This document shows positions 17,755-29,132 of a stretch of DNA of 64,000 nt, piece by piece (within the stretch, counting starts at the first letter, position 1; each line of letters begins with the position of its first letter). Made by a program: the position numbers and the translations under genes. The DNA comes from Solidesulfovibrio alcoholivorans DSM 5433 (GTDB lineage: Bacteria; Desulfobacterota; Desulfovibrionia; Desulfovibrionales; Desulfovibrionaceae). Where the stretch lies: NCBI RefSeq assembly GCF_000702665.1, contig NZ_JNJA01000010.1:1-64000 (forward strand). The letters run 5' to 3'. The notes beneath the pieces were generated by a model that did no database searches, was not told the DNA's origin, and was given only the letters and a program-made list of their open reading frames with translations.

Positions 17755-20094
17755 ATGCGCAGTTTCGGCATAAGCGGCGTACTGACCCTGGCGGTCAGCG
17801 CAACGGTCCTGGCCGGCATCCTGGCCCTGCTGTTCTACGTTTCGCAAACCACGACCTCCCTCGCCGAGGTCATGGCCGAGCAGTCCATGCGGCAGCTGGC
17901 CGACGCCGCCTCCGATTCCCTGGACCTCCGCGCGGCCCAGGCCACGGAGTTGGCCTCCGCCCTGGCCAGGCGTCCCGGCATCCGCGACGCCTTCGAGGGC
18001 AACCAAGCCGTCGCCAAGACAGTCCTTAACGAAACACTCGGCAGCTACAAGGACGTCTTCTCCATCCTGGTCCTCGACGCTTCGGGCAGACTGCTGGCCG
18101 GGCGCAACGCGAAAGGCCAGGACTACGAGCAGGGCATGTCCTACGCCGAGCGTTCCTACGTGGCGGCCTACCAATCCGGCGCGGCCACGTACGTCACGCC
18201 TTCGGCCTACAAGTCCAAGCACGGCGGAGGGCTCATCATGTCCGCGTCGAGTCCGGTCTATGGCCCGGACAGAAAGCTCCTCGGCGGCGTGGTCGTCAAC
18301 ATGGACATCGCCCCCATCGCCGCCGATCTCGTCAACCACCTGCGTGTCGGCGAGAAGGGCTATGGCTTCGTGGTGGACGCCTCGGGCATGGTGGTCGCCC
18401 ACGGCGCGGATGCCGGACTGGTTGGCCAGGATGTGTCCGGGCTCGATTTCATCCGTAAGCTCATGGAAATCCGGACGGGCATGTTCGACTACCTCTGGAA
18501 GGGCGAGGAAAAGGCCATGGCCACGGTCCGCTCCGCCAAGACGGGCTGGTACACGGGCATCACCGCGGCCAAGGCCGACCTTACGGCAGTCGCCCACAGC
18601 CAGCGCTTCGTTCTCCTTGGCGTGGGCCTTGCCGTGGTGGCGCTTTGTACCTGCGTCATCGTCCTCGTCACGCGCCGGCTTGTGCTGCGGCCTCTTGCGG
18701 CGCTTGCGGCCTACAGCGACAGCATCGCCTCCGGCGCATACGGCGCGACGCTTTCCGGCGGCTTCCGCTTCGAGATGGCGACGCTGGCCGAGCACCTGCG
18801 CAGGATGGTCGCCCAGCTCAAGGAGCGCCTGGGCTTTGCCAAGGGGCTGCTCGACGCCATGCCGCTGGCCTGCGTGGTCGCGGGCCCGAACGGCAACATC
18901 CGCTTCCTCAACCAGCCCGTGCTCGACTTTCTGGAAGCCGACGGCAAGCCCGAAGACTACCTCGGCCAGCCGGCCGGCGCCTTTTTCTACGGCGATCCGG
19001 ACCGTCCCACCATCACCATGCGCACCATGCAGGAAGGCAAGGCCCTCACCGGCATCCAGACCGAGGTGGCCACGCGCAAGGGCAACATGGCCTTCACGCA
19101 GATCGACGCAGCGCCCCTCTATGATCTCGACGGCGTCTGCCTCGGCGGTTTCGCCATGTTCACGGACCTGTCGCAGTTGCGCTGCCAGCAGGAGCAGATC
19201 GCGGCGCAAAACGATTTGATCGCGCACGCCGCCGCCGAGGCCGCCGCCGTGGCCGAACGCATGGCCTCGGCCTCCCAGGAACTGTCGGCCCAGATCGAAC
19301 AGTCGAGCCAGGGGGCCATGGACCAGAGCGACCGGGTGCGGGGCACGGCGACGGCCGTGGAACAGATCAACGCCACCATCCTGGAAGTGGCCAGAAACGC
19401 CGCCGACACGGCCGCGAACGCGCACGAGGCCCAGGAAATGGCGCGCAGGGGCGCTTCGCTGGCCGAGGCCGTGGTCACGGCCGTGGACACCGTGCGCGGC
19501 CGGGCCGTCGGCCTCAAGGAAACCATGTCCGAACTCGGCGGCCGCGCCCAGGGCATCGGCGCGGTCATGAACGTGATTTCCGACATCGCGGACCAGACCA
19601 ACCTGCTCGCCTTAAATGCCGCCATCGAGGCGGCCCGGGCCGGCGAGGCCGGACGCGGCTTCGCCGTGGTCGCCGACGAGGTGCGCAAACTCGCCGAAAA
19701 AACCATGGCCGCGACCAAGGAAGTCGGTGCGGCCATCGCCGGCATCCAGCACGGCACGGCCGAAACCGTGGCCATGGTGGACGGGGCCGTGGCCAGCGTC
19801 GAGGAGGCCACGACCCTGGCCAAATCCTCGGGTTCGGCCCTGGCCGACATCGTGGCCGTGGTGACCACGGCCGGGGACCAAGTCCGGGCCATCGCCACGG
19901 CCGCCGAGGAACAGTCGGCAACCGTCGAGGAGATCAGCCTGTCCGTCGCGGCCATCAACCGCATCGCCTCGGAGACCGCGGACGCGATGCTCCAGTCGGC
20001 CACGGCCGTGACGGAACTGGCCGACCAGGCGCAGGGCCTGTCCGGCCTGGTCGCGGACATCCGCGGCAACGGCCGGACCGCCCTGCCGGCATAA
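17755..20094 (+). CDS. Methyl-accepting chemotaxis protein 1
   Basis: 779-residue transmembrane chemoreceptor. An N-terminal helix (about 7-30) and a second near 285-307 flank a periplasmic sensor of dCACHE type (contains [13 protein letters not shown] and [19 protein letters not shown]). A HAMP-like linker follows, then a PAS domain (about 365-475, [20 protein letters not shown]) and the signalling hairpin with tip [20 protein letters not shown]. It passes ligand binding to CheA/CheW. No C-terminal methylation-enzyme tether is seen. First of four + strand receptors; its sensor and signalling regions are the most divergent of the four. The ATG follows CTGGAG. Confidence 0.95.
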   Translation: MRSFGISGVLTLAVSATVLAGILALLFYVSQTTTSLAEVMAEQSMRQLADAASDSLDLRAAQATELASALARRPGIRDAFEGNQAVAKTVLNETLGSYKDVFSILVLDASGRLLAGRNAKGQDYEQGMSYAERSYVAAYQSGAATYVTPSAYKSKHGGGLIMSASSPVYGPDRKLLGGVVVNMDIAPIAADLVNHLRVGEKGYGFVVDASGMVVAHGADAGLVGQDVSGLDFIRKLMEIRTGMFDYLWKGEEKAMATVRSAKTGWYTGITAAKADLTAVAHSQRFVLLGVGLAVVALCTCVIVLVTRRLVLRPLAALAAYSDSIASGAYGATLSGGFRFEMATLAEHLRRMVAQLKERLGFAKGLLDAMPLACVVAGPNGNIRFLNQPVLDFLEADGKPEDYLGQPAGAFFYGDPDRPTITMRTMQEGKALTGIQTEVATRKGNMAFTQIDAAPLYDLDGVCLGGFAMFTDLSQLRCQQEQIAAQNDLIAHAAAEAAAVAERMASASQELSAQIEQSSQGAMDQSDRVRGTATAVEQINATILEVARNAADTAANAHEAQEMARRGASLAEAVVTAVDTVRGRAVGLKETMSELGGRAQGIGAVMNVISDIADQTNLLALNAAIEAARAGEAGRGFAVVADEVRKLAEKTMAATKEVGAAIAGIQHGTAETVAMVDGAVASVEEATTLAKSSGSALADIVAVVTTAGDQVRAIATAAEEQSATVEEISLSVAAINRIASETADAMLQSATAVTELADQAQGLSGLVADIRGNGRTALPA

Positions 20095-20108
20095 CGCCCG
20101 CCCGTCCA

Positions 20109-20139
20109 CGCCGCCCCGGCCGCCGCTGCCGGGGCGGCG
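20109..20139 (+). terminator. Hairpin after chemoreceptor 1
   Basis: A GC-rich 12-bp stem (CGCCGCCCCGGC with GCCGGGGCGGCG) 15 bases after the stop codon, with no T run. Likely a terminator or mRNA 3' stabiliser. Confidence 0.5.
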
Positions 20140-20202
20140 TCCCGCCTCCCTCCGCTCCCTTCCTGTGCCGTCGCCAAGGTGCGGCGCGAGGCCAAACCTG
20201 AT

Positions 20203-20229
20203 TAATTGGTATTTCTTTGGGACCGATAA
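20203..20229 (+). promoter_or_regulatory. Sigma-28 (FliA)-like promoter of chemoreceptor 2
   Basis: TAATTGGT, 11 bases, then ACCGATAA (20222-20229). The -10 matches the flagellar sigma consensus GCCGATAA at seven of eight positions; the -35 matches TAAAGTTT at four of eight, including its TAA start. It lies 223 bases before the start codon. Class-3 flagellar control is common for chemoreceptors. Confidence 0.45.
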
Positions 20230-20452
20230 GAATCGAAAAAACAGCCTAGAAAAAAAGATCGGAGTACCTTAAAGAATGGCGGTTCGACTCTCCGGGACCG
20301 TCAAATATAGAGCGTTTCATACTCTATACTTGACAAGATATCTTCTCGAAGTGCGTTCTCCTTCCAGATCAACGACAGCCCGGGCGCCGGCATAATATCT
20401 TTTTCAGGATTCACGGCGCACGCAAGCACGCCGTCCATTATGGAGAACCCTC

Positions 20453-22744
20453 ATGCGTAAGATGGGCATCAATGCCGTCCTGACCCTTGCCGTCCTCGTT
20501 TCGCTTTTTATCGGCATCGCCACGCTGATCGTCTACACGACCACCTCCACCTTCACCATTTCCACGACGCTCCAGGAGCAGGCCCTGACGCAGACGGCCA
20601 AGAGCACGGCCAGCGTGCTCGAGCTTTTCATCGAAAACGCCAAGGATGCGGCGGAGAACCTGGCCAACCTGCGCGTCGCCCAGGAGGCCCTGTCCGGCGA
20701 CGCCGCGCGCGCCCAGGCCATGCTCAACAAATACGTGGCCAATTCCAACAATCTCACCTCGGCCATGCTCATCGCCCCCGACGGCAAGCCCGTGGCCGGC
20801 GTGACCAAATCCGGGGACCCCCTGGCCGCAAGCTACGCCGACCGCGAGTATTTCAAGGCCATCATGGGCGGCAAGCAGGAATACACCACCAAAACGATTC
20901 TCAAAGGGAAAACCACGGGCACGCTGCTCTTCGTGGTCGCTCACGCCGTGGTGGACGACGCGGGCAAAACCCTCGGCCTGGCCGTCGTGTGCCCCGCCTG
21001 GGAACACTTCACCAAGAAGTTCATCGACCCCGTCCGCTTCGGCAAGACAGGCTACGGCTACATGCTGGACGCGGACGGACGGGTCATCGCCCATGCCATG
21101 AACAAGTCCCTGCTGCTGGGCCGCCTTCTTGACGAAAGCATCACCGAACGGGTCCTGGCGCTCAAGAACGGCATCCTGAACTATCTGTTCCAGGGCGAGA
21201 AAAAGTACATGGCCGTGGCCGAGGTGCCGCAAACGGGCTGGCTCGTGTGCATGACCGCCGCGGAATCGGAGATGTCCGGGCTGGCCGCCGGGCAGCGCAA
21301 CGTGCTCATCGTCCTCGGCGTCGCTGTGCTGGCCGTGGTCGCCGGCCTGATCATGGTCTTCAACCGGGTGGTGGTCATAAGGCCGCTTCACGCCATCATG
21401 GACTTCGCCGGAAAAGTCGCCGCCGGCGACCTCAAGGCCGCGCTTTCCGGAAAATTCCGTTTCGAGCTGGCCGCCCTGGCCCAGGATCTCGGCGCCATGG
21501 TCGCGGAGCTCAAAAACAAGCTCGGCTTCGCCCAGGGCGTCATGAACGGCATCCCCACCCCCTGCGGCATCGTCGGCCCGGACTGCAACACGATCTGGGT
21601 CAACGAGCACATCTGCCGGCTCCTGGAAAAGCCGGGCGCGCCGGAAAGCTACGTCGGCCAGCGCTCGGGGCTTTTCTACCTCAACGACGCCGGCAAGGAG
21701 ACCTGCTCCGACCGGGCCATCCGCGAACGCCGCCAGGGACACAACCAGCTCGACTACGTCACTCCGTCCGGGAAAAAGTTGCACATCCAGGTCGTGAGCA
21801 CCCCGTTCTACGACATGGACGGCCAGATCCTCGGCTCCATTTCCTTCTGGGACGACCGTACGGAACTCCACGAGCAGCAGATGCGCATCGAACGCCAGAA
21901 CGCGCTCATGGCCGACGCGGCGGCCAAGGCCGCGGCCGTTTCCGACCGCATGGCCTCGGCTTCCCAGGAACTCTCCGCCCAGATCGAACAGGGCAACCAG
22001 GGGGCCCAGGAGCAGAACAACCGCGTCCAGGACACGGTCACGGCCGTGGAAGAGATGAACGCCACCATCCTCGAAGTGGCGCGCAACGCCGGCGACACCG
22101 CCCGGGGCGCGCAGGAGGCCGGGGACAAGGCCCGCGAAGGGGCCGACGTCGTCGTCAAGGTGGTGGCGGCCGTGGGCGGCGTGCGCGACGCCGCGGGCAA
22201 GCTCAAGGACAACATGCGCGACCTGGGACAGCAGGCACGGGATATCGGCGCGGTGCTCGGGGTCATCTCCGACATCGCCGACCAGACCAACCTGCTTGCG
22301 CTCAATGCCGCCATCGAGGCGGCGCGCGCAGGCGAGGCCGGACGCGGCTTCGCGGTCGTGGCCGACGAAGTGCGCAAGCTCGCCGAGAAGACCATGCACG
22401 CGACCAAGGAGGGAAACAAAAACATGGTGGACGAGGCCGCGGCCGCCGTGGATACGGCGACCGCCCTGGCCGAGCGTTCGGGCGCGGCGCTTGCCGAGAT
22501 CGTGAGCGTGGTCCAGGCGGCCGGCGACCAGGTCCGCGCCATCGCCACGGCGGCCGAACAGCAGTCCGCCACGTCCGAGGAGATCAACCGCTCCATCGAA
22601 GCCATCAGCAGCATCGCCTCGGAAACGGCCGACGCCATGTCCCAGTCCGCCCAAGCCGTGACCGAACTGGCCGAACTGGCCCAGAACCTGACCGCGCTCG
22701 TGGCCGGCATCCAGGGCGGCGGGCAGGCCGCCCTCGGCGCGTAA
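20453..22744 (+). CDS. Methyl-accepting chemotaxis protein 2 (shortened signalling arm)
   Basis: 763-residue chemoreceptor: membrane helices at about 8-30 and 283-303, a periplasmic dCACHE-type sensor between ([32 protein letters not shown]), HAMP-like linker, PAS domain (about 360-470, [19 protein letters not shown]) and signalling hairpin with the usual tip. After [10 protein letters not shown] it reads GNKN where receptors 3 and 4 have 17 residues ([11 protein letters not shown]...), a net loss of 13 residues from the returning helix only. That is one short of two heptads, so helix register and pairing may be altered. GGAGAACCCTC precedes the ATG. The neighbouring signalling DNA is identical to receptor 3 over 221 bases. 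Confidence 0.94.
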   Translation: MRKMGINAVLTLAVLVSLFIGIATLIVYTTTSTFTISTTLQEQALTQTAKSTASVLELFIENAKDAAENLANLRVAQEALSGDAARAQAMLNKYVANSNNLTSAMLIAPDGKPVAGVTKSGDPLAASYADREYFKAIMGGKQEYTTKTILKGKTTGTLLFVVAHAVVDDAGKTLGLAVVCPAWEHFTKKFIDPVRFGKTGYGYMLDADGRVIAHAMNKSLLLGRLLDESITERVLALKNGILNYLFQGEKKYMAVAEVPQTGWLVCMTAAESEMSGLAAGQRNVLIVLGVAVLAVVAGLIMVFNRVVVIRPLHAIMDFAGKVAAGDLKAALSGKFRFELAALAQDLGAMVAELKNKLGFAQGVMNGIPTPCGIVGPDCNTIWVNEHICRLLEKPGAPESYVGQRSGLFYLNDAGKETCSDRAIRERRQGHNQLDYVTPSGKKLHIQVVSTPFYDMDGQILGSISFWDDRTELHEQQMRIERQNALMADAAAKAAAVSDRMASASQELSAQIEQGNQGAQEQNNRVQDTVTAVEEMNATILEVARNAGDTARGAQEAGDKAREGADVVVKVVAAVGGVRDAAGKLKDNMRDLGQQARDIGAVLGVISDIADQTNLLALNAAIEAARAGEAGRGFAVVADEVRKLAEKTMHATKEGNKNMVDEAAAAVDTATALAERSGAALAEIVSVVQAAGDQVRAIATAAEQQSATSEEINRSIEAISSIASETADAMSQSAQAVTELAELAQNLTALVAGIQGGGQAALGA

Positions 22745-22763
22745 CGGCCTTTCCTCTTCGTAC

Positions 22764-22791
22764 CGCCCCGGCCGCAACGCCGGCCGGGGCG
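22764..22791 (+). terminator. Hairpin after chemoreceptor 2
   Basis: A GC-rich stem CGCCCCGGCCG / CGGCCGGGGCG around a short loop, 19 bases after the stop codon, followed by only a short pyrimidine stretch. Probable terminator. Confidence 0.55.
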
Positions 22792-22908
22792 CTTCCCTGC
22801 CGTGCGGGGCGCGCGACGCGTCCGTAAAAGCGCCTCCGCTTTTCGGAAACCATTCGCTCAATCCGTTCTTTTCCGGAAAAACACGGACGGACCAGGAACG
22901 ATCGCGGC

Positions 22909-23808
22909 CTAGACGCCGGCGAAATACGCCGTCACCGCCGCATAGTCCGCGTCCTCTTGCGTCAGCGGCTTTTCACGCAGCGTGCGCGTAAGCAGCGTAT
23001 CGAACGCCGCGGACATCCCCTGCCCCTCCGCCAGGCGCTGCTTGACCGCGCATGCCGTAAAGCGGTCCGGCTCTGCGCTGAATTCCAGGTTCCCGGACAG
23101 TCCCCGCAGCTTCAGGTAAAACGGGTCGCGTCGGCGCATCAGCATGGATTCCATCGGATTGGGGCCGACCATGTAGCCCAGGAGCTGGAAGTCTTCCGAA
23201 TGGTAATGGACGTGGACGAAGTTGTTCCAACGGAAGACCGTGCCGCGCAATTCCACGGGGATGCCGTCGATGACGATGACGCCGGCGATGGCGATGCCCT
23301 CGTCCGTCTGCGCCTCGGTCCTGGCCACTCCCTGGAAAATGATGTCGCGCTCCTCGGGCCGGTAATAGATTTTGTGCACGCCCGACAGGAGCTGGTACAG
23401 GGGGTAGTTCGCCGCAACGCCGTTGTGCGCCGCGATGTGCTTGCGCGCCTGGTTGTCGTAGAGACAGACGTCCAAGGCGCGCCCGCGGGCGAACCTGTTT
23501 TTGTGCCGCAAGATCTCGCAGGAAAAAGCCGCCGAGTATGCGCCGATGGACGCATCGACGAACACGTGGACCGGAACCTGGAAAAAACCGGCGTAGCGTT
23601 CCAGGCGGTGCGCCGGAATGCCCGAGCGGATATCCTCGATGACGGTGTTGACGCTGCGCGGCAGGCCGCACTGGGCCCAGCGGTCGTTGGCGGAGATATG
23701 GTTCGGCCCCACGCGGGTGCCCCATGACAGACCAGACAGCTTCAAGGCCATGTAGAGCTTTTCGCCCGTAGCGTTGACGCGTAGGGTTTTCGGTCTTCCC
23801 TGAGCCAT
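22909..23808 (-). CDS. Hypothetical protein between chemoreceptors, 299 residues
   Basis: Not recognised. Soluble, no signal peptide. Residues 15-70 ([17 protein letters not shown]..., then [19 protein letters not shown]) could form a helix-turn-helix-like N-terminus; residues 85-230 look beta-rich, with [17 protein letters not shown] and [19 protein letters not shown]. The ATG at 23808 is chosen because GGAG lies seven bases upstream; the ATG six bases earlier has poor spacing. It is the only gene on the minus strand in the chemoreceptor block and has its own upstream region shared with receptor 3. It may be a regulator or an unrelated insert. Confidence 0.6.
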   Translation of the reverse strand: MAQGRPKTLRVNATGEKLYMALKLSGLSWGTRVGPNHISANDRWAQCGLPRSVNTVIEDIRSGIPAHRLERYAGFFQVPVHVFVDASIGAYSAAFSCEILRHKNRFARGRALDVCLYDNQARKHIAAHNGVAANYPLYQLLSGVHKIYYRPEERDIIFQGVARTEAQTDEGIAIAGVIVIDGIPVELRGTVFRWNNFVHVHYHSEDFQLLGYMVGPNPMESMLMRRRDPFYLKLRGLSGNLEFSAEPDRFTACAVKQRLAEGQGMSAAFDTLLTRTLREKPLTQEDADYAAVTAYFAGV

Positions 23809-24113
23809 CCACATGCTCCGCCGCTTCTTACGAATACGTCAGCAAGATAAATTGGTGTTTGTTTTATGTCAATAATAACCAAGAAATACGTCTGCAGCTC
23901 CTCCGTGCGCCGCGGCGCAGGAACGCGGCGATGCGCGACGCGGGACGCAGGCTTCCGCCGACCCGCCCTTTTTTGTTTTCCGATTGCGCCGATTCACAAC
24001 ATCCTGTAAAATGTTGCAAGGTTGTATCAAATGTCGGGAGAACGTGTCGTCGGCGAACGGGCTTGGTCCGGCCCGCCCCGTCGCCCGGCACATGCCGTCG
24101 ACCGGAGGAAGGC
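23809..24113. other. Divergent intergenic region before chemoreceptor 3
   Basis: 305 bases between the minus-strand hypothetical gene and chemoreceptor 3. The first 70 bases are AT-rich (GATAAATTGGTGTTTGTTTTATG...) and probably hold the promoter of the minus-strand gene. GCCGATTC near 23989 is a weak partial match to the flagellar -10. No gene or terminator seen. Confidence 0.35.
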
Positions 24114-26447
24114 ATGAAAAAAGCGAGCATCAATACGGTTCTCACCCTGCTTGTCGCCGCCCTGGTCCTTGCCGCCGTGCTCGTTCTGGTCGGGTACGTC
24201 TCCACCTCTTCCTACGAAATGGCCACCCGCCTTGAGGAGTCCTCGTTGCGGCAACTGGCCACGGGTGCGAGCCGCACCCTCGAACTCTACCTCGACGACG
24301 CGGCCGACGTGGCCAGGGCGCTGTCCACCCAGGACGCGGTCGTGGAGGGGCTTGCCGGCAACAGCGGACGGCTGGCCGCGCGGTTTCGCAACTACATCGA
24401 AAGCTACCAGCAGTACTGGGCCATCTTCGCCTTCGACACCTCCGGCAAGATCGTGGCCGGCTTCAACGCCAAGAAGGAGGACATGGCCGGGGGCAGCCGC
24501 GCCGACCGCAGCTACGTCAAGGGCGTGCTCGGCGGCCAGGATCTGGTGTTCACGGACAAGGTCCTTTCCGCGCGCAGCGGCGACATCCTCATCTTCGTGG
24601 TGGCCAAGGCCGTGCGCGACGCCTCGGGAAAACTCCTCGGCGGCGTGGCCGTGTGTCCCAAGTGGAACGTCTACGCCAAGGATTTCATCGACCCCCTGCG
24701 CTTCGGCGAGCGGGGCTACGCCTTCATGCTCGACGCCGCGGGCACGGTCATCGCCCACGGCACGGACAAGGGCCTGCTCCTCAAAAGCATGGCGGACGTC
24801 GATTTCATCAAGGAGGCCCTCGCGCAAAAGGACGGCTCCCTGTCCTACGACTGGAAAGGCGAGCGCAAATACATGGCCCTGGCCCGGGTGCCGACCACGG
24901 GCTGGATCGTGTGCATGACGGCCTACGAGTCCGAGATGACCGCGCTTGCCCGCAGACAGCGCACGATTGTCTTCGCGATCGGCGCCCTGGCCCTCGTCCT
25001 GGCCGTGGCCGGCATCGCCCTGGCCAACAGGAGCCTGGTGCTGCGCCCCCTGTCCCGCATGGCGGCCTATACCGCCCGGATCGCCGGGGGCGACCTGCAC
25101 GCCACCCTCGACGGAACCTTCCGTTTCGAACTCGCCGCCCTGGCCGGCAACCTGCAGCGCATGGTCGGCGAACTCAAGGAGCGCCTCGGCTTCGCCCAGG
25201 GCGTGCTGGCCGGCATTCCGGCCCCCTGCGCCGTGGCCGGGCCGGACAGCCGCATCCTGTGGATCAACCGCCAGGCCGTGGAGCTCCTGGAACTGCGCGC
25301 CACGCCCGAATCCGCCAAGGGGCAGGACGCGGGAGCGCTTTTTTACGACGACCCCGGCCGGGAGACCCTGACGCACAAGACCATCGCCGCGCGCCAGGGC
25401 CTGTCCCTGGACGTGGACTTCACGACCAGAAGCGGCCGACTCCTGCACCTGCACGTGGACACCACGCCCTTTTACGACATGGACGGCAGCCTCCTTGGTT
25501 GCCTGGTGTTCTGGAACGACCTGACCGCCATCACCGCCCAGAAAAATCGCATCGAGGCGCAAAACGCCCTCATCGCCGACGCGGCAGCCAAGGCCGCGGC
25601 CGTTTCCGACCGCATGGCCTCGGCCTCCCAGGAGCTCTCCGCCCAGATCGAGCAGGGCAACCAGGGGGCCCAGGAGCAGAACAACCGCGTCCAGGACACG
25701 GTCACGGCCGTGGAAGAGATGAACGCCACCATCCTCGAGGTGGCGCGCAACGCCGGCGACACCGCCCGGGGCGCGCAGGAGGCCGGGGACAAGGCCCGCG
25801 AAGGGGCCGACGTCGTCGTCAAGGTGGTGGCGGCCGTGGGCGGCGTGCGCGACGCCGCGGGCAAGCTCAAGGACAACATGCGCGACCTGGGACAGCAGGC
25901 ACGGGATATCGGCGCGGTGCTCGGGGTCATCTCCGACATCGCCGACCAGACCAACCTGCTCGCCCTAAACGCCGCCATCGAGGCGGCGCGCGCAGGCGAG
26001 GCCGGACGCGGCTTCGCGGTCGTGGCCGACGAAGTGCGCAAGCTCGCCGAGAAGACCATGCACGCGACCAAGGAGGTCGGCGAAGCCATTTCCGGCATCC
26101 AGCACGGCACGGCCGAGACCGAACATATGGTGGACGAGGCCGCGGCTGCCGTGGATACGGCGACCGCCCTGGCCGAGCGTTCGGGTACGGCGCTTTCCGA
26201 AATCGTGAGCGTGGTCCAAGCGGCCGGCGACCAGGTCAGCGCCATCGCCACGGCGGCCGAACAGCAGTCCGCCACGTCCGAGGAGATCAACCGCTCCATC
26301 GAAGCCATCAGCCGCATCGCCTCGGAAACCGCCGACGCCATGTCCCAGTCCGCCCAGGCCGTAAGCGAGCTGGCCGAACTGGCCCAGAACCTGACCGCGC
26401 TCGTGGCCGGCATCCAGGGCGGCGAACAAACCGCCCTCGCCGCCTAG
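24114..26447 (+). CDS. Methyl-accepting chemotaxis protein 3
   Basis: 777-residue chemoreceptor. Helices at about 7-29 and 281-303 bracket a periplasmic dCACHE-type sensor ([40 protein letters not shown]). A HAMP-like linker, PAS domain (about 360-470, [20 protein letters not shown]) and full-length signalling hairpin follow. GGAGGAAGGC precedes the ATG at 24114; the upstream in-frame stretch is not coding-like. DNA from 25740 to 25960 is identical to chemoreceptor 2 (22076-22296), a sign of recent duplication or gene conversion. The sensor is clearly different from receptors 2 and 4, so ligands probably differ. No C-terminal CheR tether. Confidence 0.95.
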   Translation: MKKASINTVLTLLVAALVLAAVLVLVGYVSTSSYEMATRLEESSLRQLATGASRTLELYLDDAADVARALSTQDAVVEGLAGNSGRLAARFRNYIESYQQYWAIFAFDTSGKIVAGFNAKKEDMAGGSRADRSYVKGVLGGQDLVFTDKVLSARSGDILIFVVAKAVRDASGKLLGGVAVCPKWNVYAKDFIDPLRFGERGYAFMLDAAGTVIAHGTDKGLLLKSMADVDFIKEALAQKDGSLSYDWKGERKYMALARVPTTGWIVCMTAYESEMTALARRQRTIVFAIGALALVLAVAGIALANRSLVLRPLSRMAAYTARIAGGDLHATLDGTFRFELAALAGNLQRMVGELKERLGFAQGVLAGIPAPCAVAGPDSRILWINRQAVELLELRATPESAKGQDAGALFYDDPGRETLTHKTIAARQGLSLDVDFTTRSGRLLHLHVDTTPFYDMDGSLLGCLVFWNDLTAITAQKNRIEAQNALIADAAAKAAAVSDRMASASQELSAQIEQGNQGAQEQNNRVQDTVTAVEEMNATILEVARNAGDTARGAQEAGDKAREGADVVVKVVAAVGGVRDAAGKLKDNMRDLGQQARDIGAVLGVISDIADQTNLLALNAAIEAARAGEAGRGFAVVADEVRKLAEKTMHATKEVGEAISGIQHGTAETEHMVDEAAAAVDTATALAERSGTALSEIVSVVQAAGDQVSAIATAAEQQSATSEEINRSIEAISRIASETADAMSQSAQAVSELAELAQNLTALVAGIQGGEQTALAA

Positions 26448-26451
26448 CTTC

Positions 26452-26491
26452 GCGTCTCCCGGCTCGGGCCCGGCGTCGCGCCGGGAGACGC
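26452..26491 (+). terminator. Hairpin after chemoreceptor 3
   Basis: GCGTCTCCCGG and CCGGGAGACGC form an 11-bp stem around an 18-base loop that can itself pair. It begins four bases after the stop codon region and is followed by ACTTGT, with no long T run. Confidence 0.5.
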
Positions 26492-26624
26492 ACTTGTCCC
26501 TTTCGTCACAAATCCGGCTTGCCTCTCTCCTTGTTCGCGGCTATGGGGACAGCCGCATCGCCGCCGACGCGCCGGCATGTTGCCGCGCCGCCGCGCATCC
26601 GGCGATCTTTCCAAAGGAGTCCCC

Positions 26625-28961
26625 ATGCGCAAAGCCGGCATCAACGCGATTCTGGCCGTGACCGTCACCCTGTTCATCCTGGCCGGCGTCGCCGTTCTCG
26701 TCGTCTACGTTTCCCACTCGTCCCTGGACATGGCCGAAACGATCCAGACGCAGGCCCTGTCCGAACTGGCCCGCGCCACGGCCGACAGCACGTCCACGTA
26801 CCTGCGCGGCACGGCGCAGGTCGTCGATTCTCTGGCCTCCCAGGACGCCATCAAGGAGGCCTTCGCCGGCTCCCCGACGCGAGCCCAGGAGCGACTGCGC
26901 AATTATATACAGGGATTCAAGGACTATTTCTCCTTTTTCCTGTTCGACGCCAAGGGCAGGATCATCGCCGGCGTCAATGCCGACGGCAAGGATCTCACCG
27001 GCGGCGACCGGACGAACCGGGAGTACGTCCGGGCCATCCTCGACGGCAAGGACCTCGTGTTCAGCCGGTCGATCATGAAGGCCACAAGCGGCGACGCCCT
27101 CATTTACGTCGTGGCCAAGGCCGTGCGCGGCGCGGATGGCAAGGTGCTCGGCGGCGTGGTCGCCTCGCCGCTTTTAAGCGACTTCACGGGACACACCATC
27201 GACGCCGTCCGCTTCGGCAAGCGCGGCTACGCCTTCATGCTCGACAGCCAGGGGCGGCTCATCGCCCACGGCGGGGACAAGAACCTCATCCTCACCGACC
27301 TTTCCCGGGAACCCTTCGTGCGCAAGGCCCTGGACGCGGGCTCCGGAACTTTTGCCTACGACTGGAAAGGCGAGGCCAAGGTCATGGCGGTCGCACCGGT
27401 TGCCGCCACGGGCTGGCTCGTGTGCATGTCGTTTTACACCGACGAGATGACCGCCCTGGCCCGGCAGCAACGGTTGACGCTTACCGGCATCGGCCTGGCC
27501 GTGGTGTTCGTGGTCGCGGGCCTCATCACGCTGCTCAACCGCCGGCTGGTGCTGCGCCCGCTGCATTCCCTCGGCGCGTTCACCAGGCGCGTGGCCGACG
27601 GCGACTTCAGCGCCACCCTCGACGGCGCGTTCCGGGCGGAACTCGGCGCCTTCGCCGACGCCCTGCGACACATGGTGGGGCAGCTCAAGACACGGCTCGG
27701 CTTCGCCCAGGGCGTGCTCGACGGCATCCCCACCCCCTGCGGCATCGTCGGCCCGGACTACGCCATGACCTGGGTCAACGACCACCTTTGCCGTTTCCTG
27801 GAAAAACCCGGCACGCCGGAATCCTACGTCGGCATGCGCTCCGGCGCTTTCTACTACGACGACACGCAACGCGAGACCCTCTCCGACCGGGCCATCCGGG
27901 AACGCCAGCCCCTGGAAAAGGAGTTCGACTACCGGACGCCTTCAGGCAAGGACCTGCATGTCGCCGTGCGCACGACCCCGTTTTTCGACCTTGACGGCAA
28001 TATGCTCGGCTCCATCTCCTTCTGGCTGGACCTCACGGAAATCCACGCACAGAAAAGCCGCATCGAGGCGCAAAACGCGGTCATCGCGCAAACCGCGGCC
28101 AAGGCGCTCGTCGTGGCCGACCGCATGGCCACCGCCTCCCAAGAGCTTTCGGCGCAGATCGAGCAGTCGAGCCAGGGGGCCCGGGAACAGAACAACCGCG
28201 TCCAGGACACGGTCACGGCCGTGGAGGAAATGAACGCCACCATCCTCGAAGTGGCGCGCAACGCCGGCGACACCGCGCGCGACGCGCAGGAAGCCGGGGC
28301 CAAGGCCCGCGAAGGAGCCGCGCTGGTGACGCGGGTCGTGGGCTCCGTCGGATCCGTGCGCGACGCCTCGGCCAGGCTTCGGGACAACATGCACGAACTG
28401 GGGCAGCAGGCGCAGGGCATCGGCACCGTGCTCGGGGTCATCTCCGACATCGCCGACCAGACCAACCTGCTCGCGCTCAATGCCGCCATCGAGGCGGCGC
28501 GCGCCGGCGAGGCCGGGCGCGGCTTCGCGGTCGTGGCCGACGAGGTGCGCAAGCTCGCCGAAAAGACCATGCACGCGACCAAGGAGGTCGGCGACGCCAT
28601 TGCCGGCATCCAGCAGGGCACGGTCGAAACCGGGCACATGGTGGACGCCGCCGCCGCCGCCGTGGACGATGCCACGACCCTGGCCGAACGCTCGGGCGCG
28701 GCGCTTTCCGAAATCGTCAGCGTGGTCGAAACCGCCGGCGACCAGGTGCGGGCCATCGCCACGGCGGCCGAACAGCAGTCCGCCACCTCCGAGGAGATCA
28801 ACCGCTCGGTCGAGGCGATCAGCGGCATCGCCTCGGAAACGGCCGAGGCCATGACGCAGTCCGCGGACGCCGTGGCCGACGTGGCCCGGCAGGCCCAGGA
28901 ACTCCACGGCCTCATGCGCGAACTCGACCAGGGCGGCGGGGACCGGCGCGCCCTGGCGTAG
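26625..28961 (+). CDS. Methyl-accepting chemotaxis protein 4
   Basis: 778-residue chemoreceptor with the same plan as receptors 2 and 3: helices at about 7-30 and 282-304, dCACHE-type sensor ([40 protein letters not shown]), HAMP-like linker, PAS (about 360-470; [19 protein letters not shown], almost the same as in receptor 2) and a full-length signalling hairpin. The PAS is thus closest to receptor 2 and the sensor closest to receptor 3, a mosaic pattern. AAAGGAG precedes the ATG at 26625. Last of the block; a hairpin follows at 29003, then purD. Confidence 0.95.
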   Translation: MRKAGINAILAVTVTLFILAGVAVLVVYVSHSSLDMAETIQTQALSELARATADSTSTYLRGTAQVVDSLASQDAIKEAFAGSPTRAQERLRNYIQGFKDYFSFFLFDAKGRIIAGVNADGKDLTGGDRTNREYVRAILDGKDLVFSRSIMKATSGDALIYVVAKAVRGADGKVLGGVVASPLLSDFTGHTIDAVRFGKRGYAFMLDSQGRLIAHGGDKNLILTDLSREPFVRKALDAGSGTFAYDWKGEAKVMAVAPVAATGWLVCMSFYTDEMTALARQQRLTLTGIGLAVVFVVAGLITLLNRRLVLRPLHSLGAFTRRVADGDFSATLDGAFRAELGAFADALRHMVGQLKTRLGFAQGVLDGIPTPCGIVGPDYAMTWVNDHLCRFLEKPGTPESYVGMRSGAFYYDDTQRETLSDRAIRERQPLEKEFDYRTPSGKDLHVAVRTTPFFDLDGNMLGSISFWLDLTEIHAQKSRIEAQNAVIAQTAAKALVVADRMATASQELSAQIEQSSQGAREQNNRVQDTVTAVEEMNATILEVARNAGDTARDAQEAGAKAREGAALVTRVVGSVGSVRDASARLRDNMHELGQQAQGIGTVLGVISDIADQTNLLALNAAIEAARAGEAGRGFAVVADEVRKLAEKTMHATKEVGDAIAGIQQGTVETGHMVDAAAAAVDDATTLAERSGAALSEIVSVVETAGDQVRAIATAAEQQSATSEEINRSVEAISGIASETAEAMTQSADAVADVARQAQELHGLMRELDQGGGDRRALA

Positions 28962-29002
28962 CCCGGCACGTTTGCCATTCGACGGCTTTCCCGTTATCTT
29001 TC

Positions 29003-29031
29003 GCTGCTTCGGTCGGCACGGCCGAAGCAGC
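29003..29031 (+). terminator. Hairpin between chemoreceptor 4 and purD
   Basis: A perfect 10-bp stem GCTGCTTCGG / CCGAAGCAGC with a 9-base loop, 41 bases after the receptor stop. No T run follows. Likely ends the chemoreceptor transcript ahead of purD. Confidence 0.55.
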
Positions 29032-29132
29032 GGAAACGCTCCTTATTTCCCCTTCCGGGGGACGGCGCCGGCAGGCCGCGACACGCTGCCGCCAGCGGCT
29101 CCGTTTCCCGTGACCCCAAGGAGAGAAACCTC

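Larger units (their letters stand above)
20095..20452. other. Intergenic region with tRNA-like remnant and flagellar-type promoter
   Basis: 358 bases before chemoreceptor 2. After the hairpin at 20109 the DNA turns AT-rich. It holds a sigma-28-like promoter (20203-20229) and a stretch at 20281-20303 (GGTTCGACTC then TCCGGGACCGTCA) that resembles the T loop and 3' end of a tRNA, but its stem pairs poorly and no tRNA body precedes it. No gene is seen. Confidence 0.45.

Noticed and set aside
17101..19425. Long minus-strand frame across the start of chemoreceptor 1
   Set aside because: Antisense to the receptor and to two small genes; only its first 50 codons look coding-like, noted separately.
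26448..26624. Flagellar sigma promoters for chemoreceptors 1, 3 and 4
   Set aside because: Only weak partial matches to GCCGATAA were found, at chance level.
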